Shown: piece after piece, positions 1 to 9,472 of the stretch
Layout: each line of letters begins with the position of its first letter
How positions within the stretch are numbered: the stretch's first letter is position 1
NCBI GenBank assembly: GCA_018817385.1
Contig: JAHIUA010000024.1
Location: 83,737 to 147,736, forward strand
Direction of reading: 5' to 3'
Source of the DNA: Pseudomonadota bacterium
GTDB taxonomy: Bacteria > Desulfobacterota > Desulfobulbia > Desulfobulbales > Desulfocapsaceae
Length of the DNA stretch: 64,000 nucleotides
Notes under the pieces: model-generated
Databases searched by the model: none
What the model saw: only the letters and a program-made list of their open reading frames with translations
What the model was told of the DNA's origin: nothing
Translations under genes and position numbers: made by a program

Positions 1-169
1 GGACCCCGATGTGTTAATACCATATTGGCCTGGTCTGAGTCCGTATTTCCTCTCTTTTTACTGACAAATATATTTTGCCAGCAGTAAAAAGGGAGGAAAT
101 GTATTTGCCAGGGAGATGCAAATGTGTTTAATATCATAAGCATAATCTCATAATAATAGGGAGGTAGGG

Positions 170-862
170 ATGAAAACAAAACTGATTTGTATCTGTTCGA
201 CTTTACTATGCTTTAGCTCTTTCTCGTATGCGCAAAATCAAGTGGTGGTTATCCCTCTTGGAGGGATAACTACACCTTCAACACCCGCCCCGGTAGCAAA
301 AACAGGACAACAGATTTCTTATGTAGTTGGAGATGACGGCTCTCTTCAAAAAGGCATTGCTTTGCCTTCTCCTCGTTTTACTAATAACAATAATGGAACA
401 GTAACAGATAACCTCACTGGCTTAATTTGGCTTACTAATGCAAATTGTATTCAAACAGATAACGCTGCTTTTGATAATGATATCATAGTGGGTGATGGAA
501 GAGTTACTTGGGCACATGCCCTTGATTTTATAGCGGGGGTAAATGCCGGCACGTATAGTTGTGGTGATACAAGCAACGGTGGCGCAAATCAAATAGACTG
601 GCGTTTACCCAACAGGTTTGAAATGGAAAGTCTTTTTCATTTAAATTTTTTCAACCCCATGCTTTCAAACGCTGCAGGTACAGCTCAGTGGTCAAATGGT
701 GACGTGTTTACAGGGGTTGCTACTTCAAATTTTTACTGGTCGTCAACAACCACTCCAGGATCTACCAGTGACGCTTTTGCCTTAGATTTTTGGATTGGCG
801 ATGTTACATCAAGATCCAAAACAACTGGTTATTTCGTATGGCCTGTTAGAGGTGAGCAATAA
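170..862 (+). CDS. Secreted DUF1566 (Lcl C-terminal-like) protein
   Basis: A 230-residue protein with a clear signal peptide: two Lys, a hydrophobic stretch and an Ala-rich cleavage region near residue 21. The mature part carries the DUF1566 pattern seen in many deltaproteobacterial exported proteins: a 'FTNNNNGTVTDNLTGLIWL' opening near residue 70, a 'WRLPN' motif near 144 and a 'YWSST' motif near 188. The precise role of this family is unknown; members are often surface-associated. The start is supported by a strong GGGAGG ribosome site just upstream. Base use looks richer in A+T than the next gene, and the gene stands alone between repeat-bearing gaps, which hints at accessory origin. Family call is fairly sure; function is not. 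Confidence 0.8.
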   Translation: MKTKLICICSTLLCFSSFSYAQNQVVVIPLGGITTPSTPAPVAKTGQQISYVVGDDGSLQKGIALPSPRFTNNNNGTVTDNLTGLIWLTNANCIQTDNAAFDNDIIVGDGRVTWAHALDFIAGVNAGTYSCGDTSNGGANQIDWRLPNRFEMESLFHLNFFNPMLSNAAGTAQWSNGDVFTGVATSNFYWSSTTTPGSTSDAFALDFWIGDVTSRSKTTGYFVWPVRGEQ

Positions 863-1049
863 ACGCTTGCTATCATCCCAAGGTAAACTTGAGACCCCGA
901 TGCTGAGAAATAAAAACTGCAAAAAGGGACATCTGTGCTCAGTAAAAAAGGACATCTGGAGGAAAACGGTGATCTCCTGTCTGTTCTCACCACTTCCGCC
1001 GTTTCTCTAATTCGTAATTGCGGGTCGGATCAAGGCAACAGCTTGGATT

Positions 1050-1091
1050 TTAAGAGATATGGGATATAATTTAAGAGATATGGGATATAAA
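1050..1091 (+). repeat. 21-bp tandem duplication
   Basis: The unit TTAAGAGATATGGGATATAA plus one base occurs twice head-to-tail (1050-1070 and 1071-1091). Only two copies are present. Role unknown. Confidence 0.75.
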
Positions 1092-1531
1092 AAAGGCATT
1101 ATTTTGGCTTAAAAGGCCTTTTTGACCGGTGAAAAGAGTGCTGTAAGGAGGCCTGGGCTCTTTCAAGGCCGTGGTGTCCTTATTATTAGAGACCCTTGAA
1201 CGGCCGAGTCCTCTCCCTCCAAGCCTCTTGTGTATATCTTGGATATAGCGTTCACTGCCAATAGCAACATGGAAAACAAACCGCATCCCTGATACCCGTC
1301 CAAAAATGAATCACCATTCACTTAACCATAAATAGACTAGTTTTTATATGGGTATAATTACCCATTTCACAGGAATTCTAAGAGAAATCCAGTGGAAAAA
1401 CCACGCAGTGAGAGGTGGAAAGAAATCAGAGTGTATTCCTCAACCCGTCCGTTTTTCCCCCAGCCTGTTCTGAAGAAGTCTCAGCTCAACTATAACCAGC
1501 TGCATTCATCCTATATCGCAACCCCATGAGT

Positions 1532-1616
1532 TTGTCCGAGAAGGCCCTTTTCCCCAAACTCTTCGCTATTTTTTCGAAATGCCTCAATGTTGGATAAAAT
1601 GCCTATTCTCGGACAA
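1532..1616. repeat. Dispersed palindromic element, family A copy 1
   Basis: An 85-bp element bounded by perfect 11-bp inverted ends (TTGTCCGAGAA at 1532-1542, TTCTCGGACAA at 1606-1616). Its left half, including the CCCCAAACTCTTCG stretch, matches the elements at 24806-24945 and 35194-35322. It is too small to encode a protein, so a MITE/REP-like element is the best description. Confidence 0.65.
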
Positions 1617-1775
1617 GCTTCTCGACGAGGACCTTTGTCAGGAATTCTGGCCAAATGGAGTGTTTCCCTAGACAGTCTATGTGTGATATATTGATTGGGG
1701 AGGCTGATTGTGCTGGCACAAGAGGTCTTGGTGAGGATTGCTGTTACTTCAAGAAGAGGAAGGAGAAAACTCTGT

Positions 1776-4700
1776 ATGCGTCTTGATTCCGGAAGAATGA
1801 TCTCTGATTTCGATCCTCATTTTAAGATTTTTGATGAGCTCATGCCCTTTAAGGTGCGTGAGATCCTGCTGGTTTCCAGTCCCTATGATGCTTTTATTAT
1901 GGAGGAGGACGGTTCCCTTGCCTCCCGGATTGTGCATGAATATCAGGGCTTGAATCTGAGTGGCGCTCCTCGTCTGACGCTCGTCTCCTCTGGCCGCGAA
2001 GCCCTGGAGGCCTTGCGACGGCGATCCTTCGATCTGGTGATAACCATGCCCAATGTTGGTGGTATGGATGCCTTTAGTCTGGGAGCGGCAATCAAGAATA
2101 TAAATTCCAGCCAACAGGTGGTACTTATTGCCCACAGTCTCCAGGGTATCTACCCTCTCCCGGCGAGTGTCGACTGCCAGTTCATCGATAATATCTTTCT
2201 CTGGTGCTGTGAGGCAGATCTCCTCCTGGCGGTGATCAAGAATTTCGAAGACCATGTCAATGTGGATGCTGACACCGCCCGGGCCATGGTCAGGGTGATC
2301 ATCTTGGTGGAAGATTCGCCGGTTTACAGGTCGTATTTTCTTCCTCTCATCTACCATGAGGTCGTGCGCCAGACCCAGGGCGTCCTCGGTGAGAGTCTTA
2401 ATGAAAGGCATCGATTGCTGCGTATGCGGGCCCGGCCTAAGATTCTCAGTGCTATCAATTATGAAGAGGCAATGACCCTCTACCAGGCCTATAAACCCTA
2501 TGTCTTCGGAATAATATCCGACGTACGCTATCCAAGACAGGGGAAAATGGATGCGGAGGCCGGGCTCCGGTTCCTGAAGCTCATCCGTGAAGACGTGCCG
2601 GATCTGCCCCTGTTGATGCTTTCTTCCGAACCTGAAAACAGAAAATGGGCCGAGTCCATTCCTGCGGTCTTTCTCGACAAGAACACACCCCATGTCAAAG
2701 AAGAGATCCACTCCTTTTTCTTCAATTACCTTGGGTTTGGAGATTTTGTCTTTCGCCTGCCGGACGGCACAGCCATCGGCCGGGCCTCAAATCTTTCCGA
2801 ATTTGAAGCCCAGCTCCGTACTATTCCGGATGAGTCCCTTCGCTATCATGCCCAGCGCAACCATTTTTCCAACTGGGTCATGGCCCGTGCCGAAGTAGCT
2901 CTGGCAACCCGTCTCCATCGTGATCATATCGGCGGGATAAAGCGCTGTGCCGATATGCGTGAGGATATCGTTTTTAAAGTTCATTCCCTGCGGAAGTTGC
3001 GGCAACAGGGGGTTGTTGTCAGGTTTTCCCGGGACCACTATGACCCTGCGATAATGGATTTTGTCAAGATCGGAGATGGGTCCATGGGCGGGAAGGCACG
3101 CGGCCTCGCCTTCATGTGGATGCAGCTTCAGCAGGCGCGGGGGTCCCATCGGACCCTGGCTGAAAACAATGTCAGTCTGCCCAAGACCTGTGTCCTTACT
3201 GCAGACGGATTTGATGACTTTATCAGAACGAACAACTTTGTCTTCCAGGAAGAGGCTGACGAGGCCATTGGCAACCGTTTCCTGGCAGGGGAGTTGCCCG
3301 ACTGGTTGAAGGCAGATCTGCGTGCCTTTCTTTCCCGAGTGACCTTCCCCCTGTCCGTCCGTTCCTCAAGCCTTCTTGAAGATGCCCAGTTCAAGCCCTA
3401 TGCCGGCCTCTATTCCACCTATTTCTTGACTAATAATCATCCTGACCTCTCAGTGCGCTGTCAAAACCTGGAACGGGCGATAAAACTTGTCTATGCCTCC
3501 ACTTGGTTTGAAGGCCCCCGTTCCTTTTCCAGGTTGGCCGAAAAAGGGGGGGACGATTCCATGGCCGTGATCATTCAGCAGGTAGTGGGACAGGAGTTTG
3601 GGGGCTACTGGTATCCTCATATCTCAGGGGTTGCCCAGTCTCACAATTTTTACCCGGTCATGAAGATGAAGGCCGAGGATGGAATCTGCCATATTGCCAT
3701 GGGGGTGGGCAAGACCGTGGTCGAGGGCGAGAAATCGCTGCGTTTCTCGCCGGCCCATCCTGAACACCTGGTCCAGTTTTCCACCGTGGACGATATTCTG
3801 GAGAATTGTCAGCGCCAGTTCTATGCCCTTGATATGGGCCGTTCCGAATATCTGGACAGGGAAGGGTCAAATCTGGTACGGCGCGGAGTGCAGGATGCGG
3901 AACAGGAAGGGCCGGTGCAACTGCTTGCCTCCACCTATATTGCTGAGGAAAATCGCATTCGTGATAGTGTCTTTCCTGGTCTCAAGGTCCTCACCTTTGC
4001 CAAAATTCTCAAGCATCAGCTCTATCCCTTGCCCGAGATCCTCCGGGAACTTCTCGACCTTGGCCAGCGGGGGATGGGCTGTGAGGTGGAGATCGAATTT
4101 GCGGTGCGTCTGGATGAAAAGATACATAGGAGTGAATTCTTTTTTCTCCAGATGCGGCCCATGGTCACCGGTGGGGAACATGCTGATGTCGCTGTCTGTG
4201 CTGTGGATATTGATGCGGCATTCTGTTTTTCAACGGCCTGCCTTGGCCATGGGCGATTTGAAGATATGGCCGACATCGTGGTCGTCAGGCCCGATACCTT
4301 TAATCCGGCCCAGACTCGAAAAATTGGCGAAGAAATCAGCGTCCTGAACTCCAGGCTGCTGGCTGAGGAACGTCGCTATCTGCTCATTGGTCCTGGCCGC
4401 TGGGGTTCAGCCGACCCGTGGCTGGGAGTACCGGTGCAGTGGCGGGATATCTCCGGGGTGGGGGCCATTGTTGAACTGCAGAATGCAACGCTCCATGCCG
4501 ATCCATCGCAGGGATCTCACTTTTTTCAAAATATTACCTCACTGGGAATTCCTTACCTCACGGTTAAGGAACAGGTGGATGGCAGTTCAGAAAAGTGCAG
4601 CAGCAAGGGGAGGAGTGACTGTTTGAACTGGCAGTGGCTTTTGGCCCAGGAGAGAAAAGAGGATGGACCTTTTGTCCGTCATATTCGCCTGCCGTCTCCC

Positions 4701-4814
4701 TTTGTCATGAAGTGCAACGGTAAGGAAGAGATCGCTGTTCTCCATGTAAAAGATAGAGGGGCCCGGCCTGGTGAAAGGTGCCCCATGAGTAATGATAGCT
4801 TATTGAAGCAATAA
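1776..4814 (+). CDS. PEP/pyruvate-binding (PPDK N-terminal-like) protein with two receiver-type domains
   Basis: About 1012 residues. The ATG at 1776 is preferred over upstream alternatives because AGGAAGGAG lies about 10 bases before it. Domains in order: a degenerate receiver-like domain (about 25-120) where the phospho-acceptor Asp is replaced ('DLVITMPN'); a second receiver (about 173-305) with acidic pair 'VEDS', acceptor Asp in 'ISDVR', Ser in 'MLSSE' and Lys in 'LDKN'; then the ATP-grasp PEP/pyruvate-binding domain with 'GSMGGKARGL' and 'PLSVRSSSLLEDAQ'. The end has the 'GPGRWGSADPWLG' and 'PSQGSHFFQN' signatures of a widespread uncharacterised family. The phosphohistidine swivel and PEP-barrel domains of true PPDK/PpsA are absent, so it is unlikely to make PEP by the standard route. 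A signal-controlled phosphotransfer or nucleotide-binding role is inference. Confidence 0.8.
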   Translation: MRLDSGRMISDFDPHFKIFDELMPFKVREILLVSSPYDAFIMEEDGSLASRIVHEYQGLNLSGAPRLTLVSSGREALEALRRRSFDLVITMPNVGGMDAFSLGAAIKNINSSQQVVLIAHSLQGIYPLPASVDCQFIDNIFLWCCEADLLLAVIKNFEDHVNVDADTARAMVRVIILVEDSPVYRSYFLPLIYHEVVRQTQGVLGESLNERHRLLRMRARPKILSAINYEEAMTLYQAYKPYVFGIISDVRYPRQGKMDAEAGLRFLKLIREDVPDLPLLMLSSEPENRKWAESIPAVFLDKNTPHVKEEIHSFFFNYLGFGDFVFRLPDGTAIGRASNLSEFEAQLRTIPDESLRYHAQRNHFSNWVMARAEVALATRLHRDHIGGIKRCADMREDIVFKVHSLRKLRQQGVVVRFSRDHYDPAIMDFVKIGDGSMGGKARGLAFMWMQLQQARGSHRTLAENNVSLPKTCVLTADGFDDFIRTNNFVFQEEADEAIGNRFLAGELPDWLKADLRAFLSRVTFPLSVRSSSLLEDAQFKPYAGLYSTYFLTNNHPDLSVRCQNLERAIKLVYASTWFEGPRSFSRLAEKGGDDSMAVIIQQVVGQEFGGYWYPHISGVAQSHNFYPVMKMKAEDGICHIAMGVGKTVVEGEKSLRFSPAHPEHLVQFSTVDDILENCQRQFYALDMGRSEYLDREGSNLVRRGVQDAEQEGPVQLLASTYIAEENRIRDSVFPGLKVLTFAKILKHQLYPLPEILRELLDLGQRGMGCEVEIEFAVRLDEKIHRSEFFFLQMRPMVTGGEHADVAVCAVDIDAAFCFSTACLGHGRFEDMADIVVVRPDTFNPAQTRKIGEEISVLNSRLLAEERRYLLIGPGRWGSADPWLGVPVQWRDISGVGAIVELQNATLHADPSQGSHFFQNITSLGIPYLTVKEQVDGSSEKCSSKGRSDCLNWQWLLAQERKEDGPFVRHIRLPSPFVMKCNGKEEIAVLHVKDRGARPGERCPMSNDSLLKQ

Positions 4815-4823
4815 GCTATCATT
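4791..4823. terminator. Perfect 15-bp hairpin overlapping a stop codon
   Basis: AATGATAGCTTATTG at 4791-4805 pairs perfectly with 4809-4823 across a 3-base loop. The stem encodes the last codons and stop of the PEP-binding protein. No T-run follows on the plus strand, so it may act as an mRNA 3'-end stabiliser or a weak terminator rather than a classic intrinsic terminator. Confidence 0.55.
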
Positions 4824-4949
4824 AAGAAAAATGGAAATATTAAAGTGTTAAGGCTGGGAGCTTGTGGCCGTCAGTTTTATTTGCAATAAACCGGGGTTTG
4901 AACATTTTTTCGTTCAGGTGCTGGATGTGATTTTCTTTGGGAGAGTGAT

Positions 4950-6299
4950 ATGGATGAGATACTGAGCGTGATAAAAAACAAAGACCCGGAACAGCGCGAA
5001 TTTCACCAGGCGGTGGATGAGGTCCTGGAGACGGTAAAACCGGTGCTCGATAAAAATCCTGAATATAGAAAGCAGGCGGTTCTGGCCCGTATCACCGAAC
5101 CGGAGCGGGTGATCATGTTCCGGGTACCCTGGATGGATGACGACGGACAGGTTCATGTCAACCGTGGTTTTCGGGTGGAGATGAATTCAGCCATTGGTCC
5201 TTATAAGGGGGGGCTGCGTTTCCATCCTTCCGTCAATCTTGGCATTATCAAGTTTCTCGCCTTTGAACAGGTATTTAAAAATTCCCTGACCACCCTGGCG
5301 ATGGGCGGGGGCAAGGGCGGGTCAGACTTTAATCCTAAGGGGAAATCGGACGCCGAGGTCATGCGGTTCTGCCAGGCATTCATGGCTGAGCTTTTTCGTC
5401 ATATCGGGCCGAATACCGATGTCCCTGCCGGGGATATTGGGGTGGGGGCTCGTGAGATTGGATTTCTCTTCGGGATGTATAAGAAACTGAGCAACGAATT
5501 TACCGGTGTCCTTACCGGCAAGAGCCTGGACTGGGGCGGCAGTCTGATCCGTCCCGAGGCAACCGGCTACGGGACTGTCTATTTCGGCGCAGAGATGCTG
5601 GCTACCCGGGGAGAGACCTTTGCCGGGAAAACTTGTCTGGTTTCAGGGGCTGGGAATGTGGCCCAGTTTACCACCGAAAAATTAATCGAGTTGGGGGGGA
5701 GGGTGTTGACTCTGTCCGATTCTTCCGGTTATATCTACGATGAGCAGGGGATAGACTCGGAAAAACTGGCCTTTGTTCAGCAGTTGAAAAATGTCCGCCG
5801 AGGACGCATGGCTGAGTATGTGGAAACCTATCCTGACGCGGTTTATATCCCCGTAGATCCAACGCTTGATTATAATCCGCTCTGGGCCCATAAGGCGGAT
5901 TGTGCCTTTCCCAGTGCCACCCAAAATGAGATTGGTGCCAAAGATGGTGAAAACCTGGTGAAAAACGGGATTATGCTGGTGAGTGAAGGGGCCAATATGC
6001 CATCGGTACCCGAGGCCGTGAACCTTTTCATCGAGCATAGTCTCCTCTATGCGCCGGGTAAGGCCGCGAATGCGGGCGGGGTCGCTGTTTCAGGTCTGGA
6101 AATGGCCCAGAATTCCATGCGCCTGGCCTGGCCACGGGAAGAGGTGGATGCACGATTGAAACAAATCATGAAGTCTATTCATAAAACCTGTCTCGATGCC
6201 GGTGAAAACTATGGGGTAAAGGGTAACTATGTTGCCGGTGCCAATATTGCAGGATTTGTCAAGGTGGTGCATGCTATGCTGGATCAGGGCCTTGTTTGA
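4950..6299 (+). CDS. gdhA: NADP-type glutamate dehydrogenase
   Basis: 449 residues, the normal length for hexameric bacterial GdhA (class I). It interconverts glutamate with 2-oxoglutarate plus ammonia in the cytoplasm and is mainly a nitrogen-assimilation enzyme. Landmarks: 'GPYKGGLRFHPSVN' with the substrate-binding Lys, 'MGGGKGGSDFNPKGKSD' with the catalytic Lys region, 'PAGDIGVGAREIGF', the Rossmann dinucleotide motif 'VSGAGNVAQF', and the C-terminal 'AANAGGVAVSGLEMAQN'. The start is preceded by GGGAGAG. It lies 135 bp after the PEP-binding protein and upstream of bpt. Identification is very secure; cofactor preference is inferred from overall class. Confidence 0.96.
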   Translation: MDEILSVIKNKDPEQREFHQAVDEVLETVKPVLDKNPEYRKQAVLARITEPERVIMFRVPWMDDDGQVHVNRGFRVEMNSAIGPYKGGLRFHPSVNLGIIKFLAFEQVFKNSLTTLAMGGGKGGSDFNPKGKSDAEVMRFCQAFMAELFRHIGPNTDVPAGDIGVGAREIGFLFGMYKKLSNEFTGVLTGKSLDWGGSLIRPEATGYGTVYFGAEMLATRGETFAGKTCLVSGAGNVAQFTTEKLIELGGRVLTLSDSSGYIYDEQGIDSEKLAFVQQLKNVRRGRMAEYVETYPDAVYIPVDPTLDYNPLWAHKADCAFPSATQNEIGAKDGENLVKNGIMLVSEGANMPSVPEAVNLFIEHSLLYAPGKAANAGGVAVSGLEMAQNSMRLAWPREEVDARLKQIMKSIHKTCLDAGENYGVKGNYVAGANIAGFVKVVHAMLDQGLV

Positions 6300-6454
6300 A
6301 AGGTGGGGAGCTCTCCAGTACCCAGGGGTATATGAAAGCTTTTTGGGATAAAGAGACTGGTTGATTTGTACGATTGAATCAGCACCAATATAAATGGGGA
6401 AACTTCTACAGTCTGAAGGGGTGCCCAAATCAGTCGTGTTTGAGATGAAGTGTT

Positions 6455-7225
6455 GTGAAGAGAAAAAAGATGGGTGTTGCTGTGTCGCTCTATGATGAAC
6501 AGTGTGCGCGGGAGTATGCCCAGTTGGAATCCCAGCTGGAACATCACTTTGTGGAGGTGGCCGTGGAGTGTCCCTATCATCTTCCTCAAGTTGCAATCTT
6601 TTATCAGGCCCTCTTCGGCCCTCTGCCCGATCGAATGATGGAGGTTTTTTTGGCCTCAGGGTATCGACGTAATGGAAACTGCCTCTACACCATGCATTGC
6701 CCGGCCTGTCGGGCATGTGTTCCCATTCGTCTTCATCCTGAGACATTTACGCTGAATCGGAATCAGCGTCGAGTGATGAAAAAAAACCAGGATCTGGAGA
6801 TAGAGTTTTCTTCCCTGGAACTCAATGAAGAAAATGTCGCACTCTGCCAGAAGTTTCTCAGTGGTCGTTATCCTCATAAAAACAATGATGCCCGGTCCTA
6901 CTATGAGGGCTTTTTTCTCAATGGGATCGTTTCTGGAATGGAGATCCGATTTCGCCTGCAGGGGCGGTTGGTGGGGAACGCCATCGTAGATGTGGGACAA
7001 AACTGGATGAACGCAGTCTATTTCTATTTTGATCCAGGCGAGGCTCCCCGTAGTCTTGGGACCTTCAATATCCTGACCCTGATCAAGACCTGTCTTGACC
7101 TAAATATCAGTTACCTCTACCTGGGGTATTACATTGAGGAGGTGGCTGCCATGAATTACAAGGCCCGCTTCTCGCCCCGTTATCTCTTTCTTGATGGAAA
7201 ATGGCAGCGACTGGGCAAGAATTGA
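6455..7225 (+). CDS. bpt: Aspartate/glutamate leucyltransferase (Bpt)
   Basis: 256 residues from a GTG start; an in-frame ATG at 6470 would make it five residues shorter and cannot be ruled out. Bpt transfers Leu from leucyl-tRNA to proteins with N-terminal Asp or Glu, marking them for ClpS/ClpAP degradation. Visible family features are the N-terminal 'CPYHLPQ' element, the paired Cys motif 'CPACRACVPIR' after 'GYRRNGNCLYTMHC', and the C-terminal GNAT-like half with 'YLYLGYYIEEVAAMNYKARFSP'. It lies 155 bp downstream of gdhA on the same strand. It could be annotated as an arginyltransferase by homology, but the length and bacterial context fit Bpt. Confidence 0.9.
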   Translation: MKRKKMGVAVSLYDEQCAREYAQLESQLEHHFVEVAVECPYHLPQVAIFYQALFGPLPDRMMEVFLASGYRRNGNCLYTMHCPACRACVPIRLHPETFTLNRNQRRVMKKNQDLEIEFSSLELNEENVALCQKFLSGRYPHKNNDARSYYEGFFLNGIVSGMEIRFRLQGRLVGNAIVDVGQNWMNAVYFYFDPGEAPRSLGTFNILTLIKTCLDLNISYLYLGYYIEEVAAMNYKARFSPRYLFLDGKWQRLGKN

Positions 7226-7369
7226 ATGGGAAGGGGGGCTCGAATGCGTATTGGGCGTCAGGTGCTCCATCGCTGCCAGTCTCCAAGGGTGATCCGGGGG
7301 GGAGTTGAAGGCGGCCACTATATGTCGTGGGTCTTTGTGTCGTTTTTGCGATATGTGGTATCAATTTCT

Positions 7370-7399
7370 TTGACAGGTTGAGGGGTTACATGGTATAAA
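7370..7399 (+). promoter_or_regulatory. Sigma-70-type promoter
   Basis: TTGACA (7370-7375), an 18-bp spacer and TATAAA (7394-7399). It faces the small frame at 7480 and, further on, der. Confidence 0.5.
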
Positions 7400-7479
7400 G
7401 TCGAAAGTATTCTGTTGAGGTATTCAAAAGAGGGTAAGTTTTTTTCTGCGGCGTTATTCCTTTAATGAAGGATTTTCCC

Positions 7480-7656
7480 ATGAAAAAATGGCACCTGGAG
7501 GGAGTGGTTCACCCCACCGCTCCCAAGAAATTTTTACTTCCCAACTCTGATCGGACAGCCCCTTTTCTTCATCCCGGTCCTGCAGGTATCCACAAGGAAC
7601 ATAAAGTAAAAATCTATTGTCGACGGGTTGCGGCTTTTCTCATTCGTTTTTTGTAA
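7480..7656 (+). CDS. Possible small protein, 58 aa
   Basis: An ATG with AAGGA about 8-9 bases upstream opens a 58-codon frame roughly 80 bp after a consensus-like promoter. The product would be basic, with two Lys after the start and an RRVAAFLIRF end. No domain is recognised and composition does not prove coding. A non-coding transcript from the same promoter is equally possible. Confidence 0.25.
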   Translation: MKKWHLEGVVHPTAPKKFLLPNSDRTAPFLHPGPAGIHKEHKVKIYCRRVAAFLIRFL

Positions 7657-8056
7657 AACTGCATACCTGACCTTTTTTTATACCTGTTTTCTTGCCAATC
7701 CCAGGTAGGGATATTGTTATGCCCGAAACATCAATTGAGCGAGCCTTGGCAGGGTATCATTTGTTGGCATCCAATTCCATGGCAGGAAGGTAACGGATCA
7801 AGAACAATTGTCTGCCGATTTGTGCCTGTGTTACGGAAGGAGAAGTTTCTTCTACAGGTGTCTCGTTGCCCATCACTTCGTTACATTTTCTTTTTTCCAG
7901 TGCATAGTAGGGAGCTATTGATGATTTGTTCTTTGGCCCCTGCCTTGAATCAGGTGCATTCTTTGTTATTTTAGTGTACATGTGTTGGTCCTATAAGAAA
8001 AGAAAGATGTAATAGTTCACAAGAGGCTGCAACCCTCTGAAATAAAACAGGAAATT

Positions 8057-9403
8057 ATGTCCATACAAACTCATTCAATCGTTGCTCTGGTCGGACGTCC
8101 CAACGTCGGGAAATCCACCCTGTTCAACCGAATTACCAGGTCAAGAAAGGCCCTGGTTGATCCTACACCCGGTGTGACCCGCGACCGCCATTATGAAAAG
8201 GTGGTATGGAATGACAACCTTTTCATGCTGGTTGATACCGGCGGTATTGAAGACAGCAGCGGTGATGTCATGGGAGGTCATATTCGGGATCAGGCCATGG
8301 CAGCCATTGAAGAAGCCGATATCATTCTTTTCCTTCTCGATGGTAAAGAGGGATTGACTCCTGCAGATAAGGAAGTGACCAATCTGCTCCGTCGCACCGA
8401 AAAGACCATCTTTTATGTGGTCAATAAGATCGATGGCCCGGAACAGGAAGAGGAGCAGTTGTACCAGTTCTACGAACTGGGTGTTGAGAAGTTCTGGCCC
8501 CTGTCGGCTGAACATAAGTACGGCTTTGCTGATCTTATGGCTGGACTGGAGGAAAGTCTGCAGGCAAACGATGAAGAAATCGATCTGCCAGAGGGAACCA
8601 TCAAAGTTGCTTTTTTCGGTCGTCCCAATGTTGGCAAATCCTCTATGATTAACCAGATCCTGGGACAGGAACGTATGGTGGTCTCCGAGGTCTCGGGTAC
8701 CACCAGAGATTCGGTAGATACCCTGCTCAGTTATGGCAAATACAACTATCTACTCATCGATACTGCCGGGATAAGGAGAAAGGGAAAGACCACGGAGAAG
8801 TTAGAAAAGTTCAGCATTTTAAAGGCATTGGCGGCACTTGAAAAATGTGATATTGCCGTGGTGCTTATCGATGCGAGCGAAGGAATCACCGAACAGGATA
8901 CCAAAGTGATTGGCTATACCCAGGAACAGGGGAGGGGCCTGATTTTGCTGGTCAACAAATGGGACCTGGTTCAGGACGACAAGATACGCCAGGAGCAGAT
9001 CATGGCTGAGATTGCCCTTGCTGCTCCCTTTGTCGGCTTCGCTCCCCTGCTGACCGCCTCGGCACTCACGGGGTATGGAATCAAGCGTCTCTTTCCTGTC
9101 ATTGGTTCCGTCTATAAACAGTTTACTGCCAGCTTTCCCACTGCGGCCCTGAACAGATTGCTTCAGGATGCGGTGGAGGCCCATTCTCCGCCCATTTATA
9201 AGAATAAGCGGCTTAAATTTTATTACACCTCCCAAGTGGGGAGTCGTCCGCCGAAATTTGTGGTTATGAGCAACAGTTCCAAGGGTGTCCACTTCTCCTA
9301 TGAACGGTATCTGGTCAACAGGTTTCGTGAGGGTCTCGGTCTGGACAAGGTTCCTCTGCAGCTCTTCATCCGTGATAAAAACAGGGATAAGAAAAAGAAG
9401 TAA
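8057..9403 (+). CDS. der: Ribosome biogenesis GTPase Der (EngA)
   Basis: 448 residues with two tandem GTPase domains, the hallmark of Der, which is needed for 50S subunit assembly. The first G domain starts with 'GRPNVGKSTLFNR' near residue 13, with 'DTGG' and 'NKID'. The second starts with 'GRPNVGKSSMINQ' near 185, with 'DTAGIRRKGK' and 'NKWDLV'. The KH-like C-terminal domain follows, ending in a basic tail rich in Lys and Asp. AGGA precedes the start. The gene ends 69 bp before a converging gene. Length and motifs are entirely typical. Confidence 0.97.
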   Translation: MSIQTHSIVALVGRPNVGKSTLFNRITRSRKALVDPTPGVTRDRHYEKVVWNDNLFMLVDTGGIEDSSGDVMGGHIRDQAMAAIEEADIILFLLDGKEGLTPADKEVTNLLRRTEKTIFYVVNKIDGPEQEEEQLYQFYELGVEKFWPLSAEHKYGFADLMAGLEESLQANDEEIDLPEGTIKVAFFGRPNVGKSSMINQILGQERMVVSEVSGTTRDSVDTLLSYGKYNYLLIDTAGIRRKGKTTEKLEKFSILKALAALEKCDIAVVLIDASEGITEQDTKVIGYTQEQGRGLILLVNKWDLVQDDKIRQEQIMAEIALAAPFVGFAPLLTASALTGYGIKRLFPVIGSVYKQFTASFPTAALNRLLQDAVEAHSPPIYKNKRLKFYYTSQVGSRPPKFVVMSNSSKGVHFSYERYLVNRFREGLGLDKVPLQLFIRDKNRDKKKK

Positions 9404-9472
9404 TAACATCCTGTTCTCCCTCTACTTGTTCATTCTGACATCCATCTGTAATGTTCTTGAGGAAATGAGATC

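Larger units (their letters stand above)
863..1775. other. Gene-poor gap of about 0.9 kb with repeats
   Basis: No convincing gene was found. The gap holds a 21-bp tandem duplication (1050-1091) and a family A palindromic element (1532-1616). The short open frame on the minus strand at 1071-1286 has no recognisable domain and may be a remnant. The decamer GACCCCGATG near position 2 recurs near 893, on either side of the DUF1566 gene, but it is too short to call a transposon end. Confidence 0.5.
7226..8056. other. Long gap between bpt and der
   Basis: About 830 bp with no recognised gene. It contains a good sigma-70-type promoter (7370-7399) and a doubtful small reading frame behind it (7480-7656). 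The rest, up to der, shows nothing I can identify. Confidence 0.5.

Noticed and set aside
1071..1286. Possible transposase remnant on the minus strand
   Set aside because: No transposase motif could be recognised in any frame.
1749..2711. Long minus-strand open frame opposite the PEP-binding gene
   Set aside because: It is the antisense shadow of a well-supported gene and has no recognisable domain.
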